Part shown: positions 7,961 to 10,846 of the stretch, in pieces
Position numbering within the stretch: position 1 is the stretch's first letter
Layout of the letters: the number at the start of each line of letters is the position of its first letter
Assembly (NCBI GenBank): GCA_001304425.1
Contig: LJTS01000065.1
Span: 1 to 10,846 of the forward strand
From: Betaproteobacteria bacterium SG8_40
GTDB taxonomy: Bacteria > Pseudomonadota > Gammaproteobacteria > Burkholderiales > Eutrophovitaceae
DNA length: 10,846 bases
Direction of reading: 5' to 3'
Translations under genes and position numbers: made by a program
The notes under the pieces: generated by a model
The model's database searches: none
Seen by the model: the letters and a program-made list of their open reading frames with translations, nothing else
Told to the model about the DNA's origin: nothing

Positions 7961-7989
7961 AAATTAACTCAATAACTTATTGTCGTCAA
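7961..7989 (-). promoter_or_regulatory. Candidate sigma70-like promoter for the mshI-mshN operon
   Basis: In the 73-bp gap between the mshQ-like stop and mshI, the minus strand has TTGACG (7989-7984; 5/6 match to -35), a 17-bp spacer and TAATTT (7966-7961; only 3/6 match to -10). The gap is much more AT-rich than the genes on either side, as promoters often are. It would start transcription about 10-15 nt before the GTG start at 7942, giving a short leader. The -10 is weak, so this is tentative. Confidence 0.3.
7970..7982. repeat. 13-bp perfect palindrome in the mshQ-mshI gap
   Basis: CAATAA-C-TTATTG is a perfect inverted repeat of two 6-bp arms around one base. It lies within the spacer of the candidate promoter for mshI. 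It could be an operator for a dimeric regulator (inference). Its AT-rich arms and lack of a following T-tract argue against a terminator. Confidence 0.4.
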
Positions 7990-8015
7990 TGAAGAAATAA
8001 GACTTTTTTCCAGTA

Positions 8016-9875
8016 TCAGTAGTTCTCCTGCAGATACAGGAATTCCGCTGCATTCCGATACACGCCGAAGGTTGCCCTCGCTACCGGGTCTTGATCCCAG
8101 GCCGCGGCCCCTCCCCAGTTCCCGCGCAGGTAACCGAGCGAGGATGAAGTGGCGGGCGCGGTACCGGGACCGACCGCGGCACAAGTCGTGCCGGTGGCGG
8201 TCCCGAGATTGAGCCTGAGGTCGACGCTGCCGTCGTTGCCGACGCCCGGCGCCGCCAGTTGCAACCCGGTGGCTTGCCCGCCCGAGAATGCGACTGCAGC
8301 ACCCGGGCTAACCGCGGTCTCACAGGCAGCGAGGTTGGTCGACGCCACGAAAGCCATCGCCAGATCAGAACCATTGATCACCGTGCAATCGTCGTCGCCG
8401 TTGATGACGAATCCGGTCGGCGTGTAGTACTGGGCCTGCACGCGCAGCGGCAGTCCAAGGCGGGAAGTGCCTGAAACGTTGAACATCCGCAACCGGCCAA
8501 ACCGCATCCTGGTGAACCCGCTCAACGCCTTGGCGGTACACGCGCCGCCGCACGCGCCCGTCGTTGCCGGATTCATGTCCCGTCCGGCCAGCAAGGCCAG
8601 ATCGGGGTCGGACACCTGCACGCCGAGTTGCAACAGATCGTACGGTCCGTCCGGCGCCGCGGCCCGGCTGAAACTCGCAGCCACGGTGTTGACGTCGTAT
8701 GCGCCCGCTACCCAGGTTGAGCCGGGGACGCTGAGGCGCGCGCTCCGGTCTACGCCATCGTCGTTGTTCTCCGCGACCATCGTCACCGCGCCAACTGCAT
8801 AGCCGGCGCCGTAGTTGTTCGTGCGCGCGTCGGCGGTATTGCGCGCCTCGACGATAAAGCTGACGCCAAGTTGCGGCTGGCTCATGTAGGTAAACGCGCC
8901 GCCGGGGCAGGCATCGGCGACGCTGCTGCCGCCCAGCAAAGTGAAGTGGTCCGGATAAAAACGGCCGATCCGGGTCGGCAGCCCTGCTGCGTCGACATTG
9001 ACGCCGACAAGATCAACGCCCGGGGTGTTGAGATAGCTCGCGACGGTCGCCCGCATCTGAATGCTGCCGACTTCACTGTAGGCAAGATCGTTGGCCGTTG
9101 CCTGCCCAAGGGAATAGCTTCCCGCTGTCAGCGAGATCGTACCGGTGAGCACACCCGTCACGCCGGTGGCGGGTGTGAAGAACGGCGCCGTATTGGCGGC
9201 GGACAGTGCGGTGGGCCAGTTGAATCGCGCGGTCGGCGCGTTATCCGTGATGTTTGCGCCGATATCCGGAATGCCGTCATTACCGACATCGTCCGCCGCC
9301 TGCCAGGCGTAGGCGGCAACCGTCGCCTGGTATCGGGCGGCGGCCTGGGCGGTGTCGCCGGCCGGAACGAACCCGAGTCCAGCGGTCGCGGTTCCGGCGG
9401 GGTTCGGGGTCGCTCCCTTGCGCACGTCGACAATGGCCAGGCCAAACGGCCGCACGGTCAGCGTATCCGAGTCGCTGCTGATGTCCACTCCGCTGGCGTG
9501 GCCACGCGTGTCGTCACGCAGGTTGACCGCAAACTTTCCTACGTCGGTGGTGGAAAGGCAAAAATCCCAGACGCCGTTTACGAAGGGCACGTTGACGAGG
9601 TTATTCGCACCAGGGTTCGTTGCCGGGACTGCGGTCCCCAGTGTGAGGCTCGGCGGCCCGCCGCATGTTACCGGTGGCGTGCCGCTGCTGATTGCCGGTG
9701 CCCCGGCGCCCGCCGGGTGGTCGACATCGGCATCGCCGCCACATCTCAGCACGCAGTGCATGATTGCGCCCCGCCACCGCGACATTGCCCAGGCTGTCGA
9801 TAGCCGAAATGACGAAGGCGTTGTCCCGAAAATTGATCGTCGTCGAAGTTGACGCCGATGCCGGCACGGCAGCAT
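8016..9875 (-). CDS. mshQ: MshQ-like protein, C-terminal part (DUF6701), downstream of a frameshift
   Basis: This frame encodes the large C-terminal DUF6701-type region of an MshQ-like secreted, probably pilus-associated protein. Typical stretches are GANNL...FCLSTTDVGKFAVNLRDDTRG (about 89-125), SDTLTVRPFGLAI (136-148), GRFYPDHF (304-311) followed by FTYMSQPQLGVSF, and the C-terminal DPVARATFGVYRNAAEFLYL before the TGA at 8016-8018. The first 44 or so residues from the ATG at 9875 are Arg-rich nonsense antiparallel to nothing known; they overlap the other frame of the same gene, so the homologous part really begins near 9745-9730. The function of MshQ proteins is poorly known; an adhesin or tip role is inferred from size and context. 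This fragment probably is not translated on its own, unless reinitiation or a programmed frameshift occurs. Confidence 0.8.
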   Translation of the reverse strand: MLPCRHRRQLRRRSIFGTTPSSFRLSTAWAMSRWRGAIMHCVLRCGGDADVDHPAGAGAPAISSGTPPVTCGGPPSLTLGTAVPATNPGANNLVNVPFVNGVWDFCLSTTDVGKFAVNLRDDTRGHASGVDISSDSDTLTVRPFGLAIVDVRKGATPNPAGTATAGLGFVPAGDTAQAAARYQATVAAYAWQAADDVGNDGIPDIGANITDNAPTARFNWPTALSAANTAPFFTPATGVTGVLTGTISLTAGSYSLGQATANDLAYSEVGSIQMRATVASYLNTPGVDLVGVNVDAAGLPTRIGRFYPDHFTLLGGSSVADACPGGAFTYMSQPQLGVSFIVEARNTADARTNNYGAGYAVGAVTMVAENNDDGVDRSARLSVPGSTWVAGAYDVNTVAASFSRAAAPDGPYDLLQLGVQVSDPDLALLAGRDMNPATTGACGGACTAKALSGFTRMRFGRLRMFNVSGTSRLGLPLRVQAQYYTPTGFVINGDDDCTVINGSDLAMAFVASTNLAACETAVSPGAAVAFSGGQATGLQLAAPGVGNDGSVDLRLNLGTATGTTCAAVGPGTAPATSSSLGYLRGNWGGAAAWDQDPVARATFGVYRNAAEFLYLQENY

Positions 9876-10846
9876 CGACCACCGAAATGGTCAGGTCGTC
9901 AGCGTGCGTGTTGCTCAGGCTCAATGTCACAACGCCATCATCATCGGGGTCGTAAACATAGCTGGCCGCGCCATCGTCGGGCGGAGGATTGGTCAGGGTG
10001 CCGCCGAAGGCAGGCAGTTTCGTCCAGTCGCCGTGGCCGGTCGAAGTCGTGATGCTGATCGTTCCGCTGTAGTCCGGAATGGGTATGTTGCCGCTGTCAC
10101 GCGCGGTGATCGTGATGTTCTTCGGCGAGCACGTGCTGCCCGACGCCGAGCCGATCTCGATCAGAAAATTGTCTACTGTGGCCGTGTTGCACAGTTGGAT
10201 CGATCCAATGGCCGCCTGCATGCCGACGTCATAGGTCACGTTGAGTCTCCTGTGGATCCTGACCTCGCCGTCGGAAATAATGGCACCGGTCAGGCTGTTA
10301 TCGTCCCTCATCTCAATCCTGGTATTCGGCGCCCCGTAAATCAGCCCGTTCACGACGTTATCGTCGTCAAACCTGACTTCTGCGCCGTCGTAGACATAGA
10401 TCTGCAGATTCTCGGTCGCGCCTCCAACGTTGAAATCCGCGTCGTCCTTTACGTCCATCAGGTCCCTGATGAATATGCGCACCACCCCGTCCGGCGAAAT
10501 GATGATGTCGTTGTTGTCATCCCAGTCGATCTCCTCGATGAAATAGTCACCCGGGGCAAACTGGGCCGCCTTGTTCTTGCCGGCTTTTAGTTGCTTGATG
10601 TAGTAGGTACCGCCGCTGAATACCGAGAGGTTGGCTTTCATGTCCACCTTGTCGTATGCGCCGGCAGGAACCGGGTTGATGTTGTTCGTGTCGACATCGA
10701 TATTGCTGGTGTTCGGTGGGAACGTAGCGGGCACGATGGGTGGCAGGCTCTGGCTCGCGTTGACCAGAGCGCCGTCAGGCTGCAACGCATTGCCGGAGCC
10801 AGAAATACTGTTGCCGTTGATCGTCCAGTCGTTGTGCCAATGCAAT
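9601..10846 (-). CDS. mshQ: MshQ-like protein, middle/N-proximal part, 5' end outside window, frameshifted at 3' end
   Basis: The reading frame is open to the right edge; the first codon in the window (TTG at 10845) is most likely an internal Leu, so the start and any signal peptide lie outside. About residues 85-215 form a repetitive beta-solenoid-like region rich in Asp and Asn (DDNDIIISPDGVVRIFIRD, DDADFNVGG, RFDDDNVVNGLIYGAPNTRI, RDDNSLTGAIISDGEVRI). An Ig-like MshQ segment follows (GSTCSPKNITITARDSG, then DDDGVVTLSLSNTHADDLTI), then INFRDNAFVISAIDSLGNVAVAGRN, which leads into DUF6701. After LRAEMWRR (about 9753-9733) the frame turns into an Arg/Pro-rich tail of about 43 residues that resembles out-of-frame translation and stops at 9601. 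The rest of the protein continues in another frame at 8016-9745. Confidence 0.8.
   Translation of the reverse strand, partial: LHWHNDWTINGNSISGSGNALQPDGALVNASQSLPPIVPATFPPNTSNIDVDTNNINPVPAGAYDKVDMKANLSVFSGGTYYIKQLKAGKNKAAQFAPGDYFIEEIDWDDNNDIIISPDGVVRIFIRDLMDVKDDADFNVGGATENLQIYVYDGAEVRFDDDNVVNGLIYGAPNTRIEMRDDNSLTGAIISDGEVRIHRRLNVTYDVGMQAAIGSIQLCNTATVDNFLIEIGSASGSTCSPKNITITARDSGNIPIPDYSGTISITTSTGHGDWTKLPAFGGTLTNPPPDDGAASYVYDPDDDGVVTLSLSNTHADDLTISVVDAAVPASASTSTTINFRDNAFVISAIDSLGNVAVAGRNHALRAEMWRRCRCRPPGGRRGTGNQQRHATGNMRRAAEPHTGDRSPGNEPWCE
9730..9752 (-). other. mshQ: Frameshift junction inside the MshQ-like gene
   Basis: Homology-like sequence ends in one frame at LRAEMWRR and resumes in another at CGGDADVDHPAGAGAP. 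The shift from the first to the second frame equals one extra base or two missing bases (mod 3). From memory of the family, a short Cys/Tyr/Lys-containing segment normally lies between these two motifs, so a deletion of 3n+2 bases is more likely than a single-base slip. The junction has short tandem-like GATG/CGATGC-CGATGT repeats that could favour slippage. A sequencing or assembly error cannot be excluded. Confidence 0.6.

Noticed and set aside
7046..7975. 309-residue plus-strand open frame opposite mshI
   Set aside because: It is the antisense of mshI, rich in Arg/Gln/His, with no recognisable domain; GC-rich codon use keeps the opposite strand open by chance.
7990..8015. T-run (TTTTTT) just after the MshQ-like stop as a terminator
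   Set aside because: On the coding (minus) strand it reads as an A-run with no GC-rich stem before a T-tract, so it is not an intrinsic terminator for this gene.
8871..9803. 310-residue plus-strand open frame opposite the MshQ-like gene
   Set aside because: It is an Arg/Gly-rich shadow of a frame that matches a known family; there is no start context or motif.

Overview
The window looks like GC-rich (roughly 60 %) proteobacterial DNA, most likely a gammaproteobacterium. It holds a biotin synthase gene facing away from a comF-type gene, followed by a block of MSHA-type (mannose-sensitive haemagglutinin) type IV pilus biogenesis genes. No RNA gene, insertion sequence, CRISPR array or phage gene was seen. 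The genus cannot be told from the sequence alone.

Left end (1-1271): the N-terminal part of bioB runs leftwards off the window. It is separated by a 153-bp divergent intergenic region from comF, which reads rightwards. bioB beside comF is a familiar arrangement in gammaproteobacteria. comF ends only 6 bp from the stop of the last pilus gene, which converges on it.

Centre (1278-7942, all minus strand): a compact operon read in the order mshI, a PilN-like gene, mshJ, mshK, mshL, mshM, mshN. Every junction is a 4-bp start/stop overlap (ATGA or GTGA) except mshL-mshM, where a 43-bp gap holds a GC-rich stem-loop. Together these encode the envelope-spanning alignment complex (MshI, PilN-like, MshJ, MshK), the outer-membrane secretin lipoprotein (MshL), an ExeA/GspA-like AAA ATPase (MshM) and a TPR protein (MshN).

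Right end (8016-10846, minus strand): a large MshQ-like secreted protein gene. It has a beta-solenoid-like Asp/Asn-rich part and a long C-terminal DUF6701-type part. It is split by a frameshift at about 9730-9752, probably with loss of a short internal segment, and its true start lies beyond the right edge. A 73-bp gap with a candidate promoter and a 13-bp palindrome separates it from mshI.

No undescribed system was recognised. The points most worth a second look are the broken MshQ-like gene, the mshQ-before-mshI gene order with no mshE/mshG or pilin genes after mshN, and the two small structured intergenic elements.
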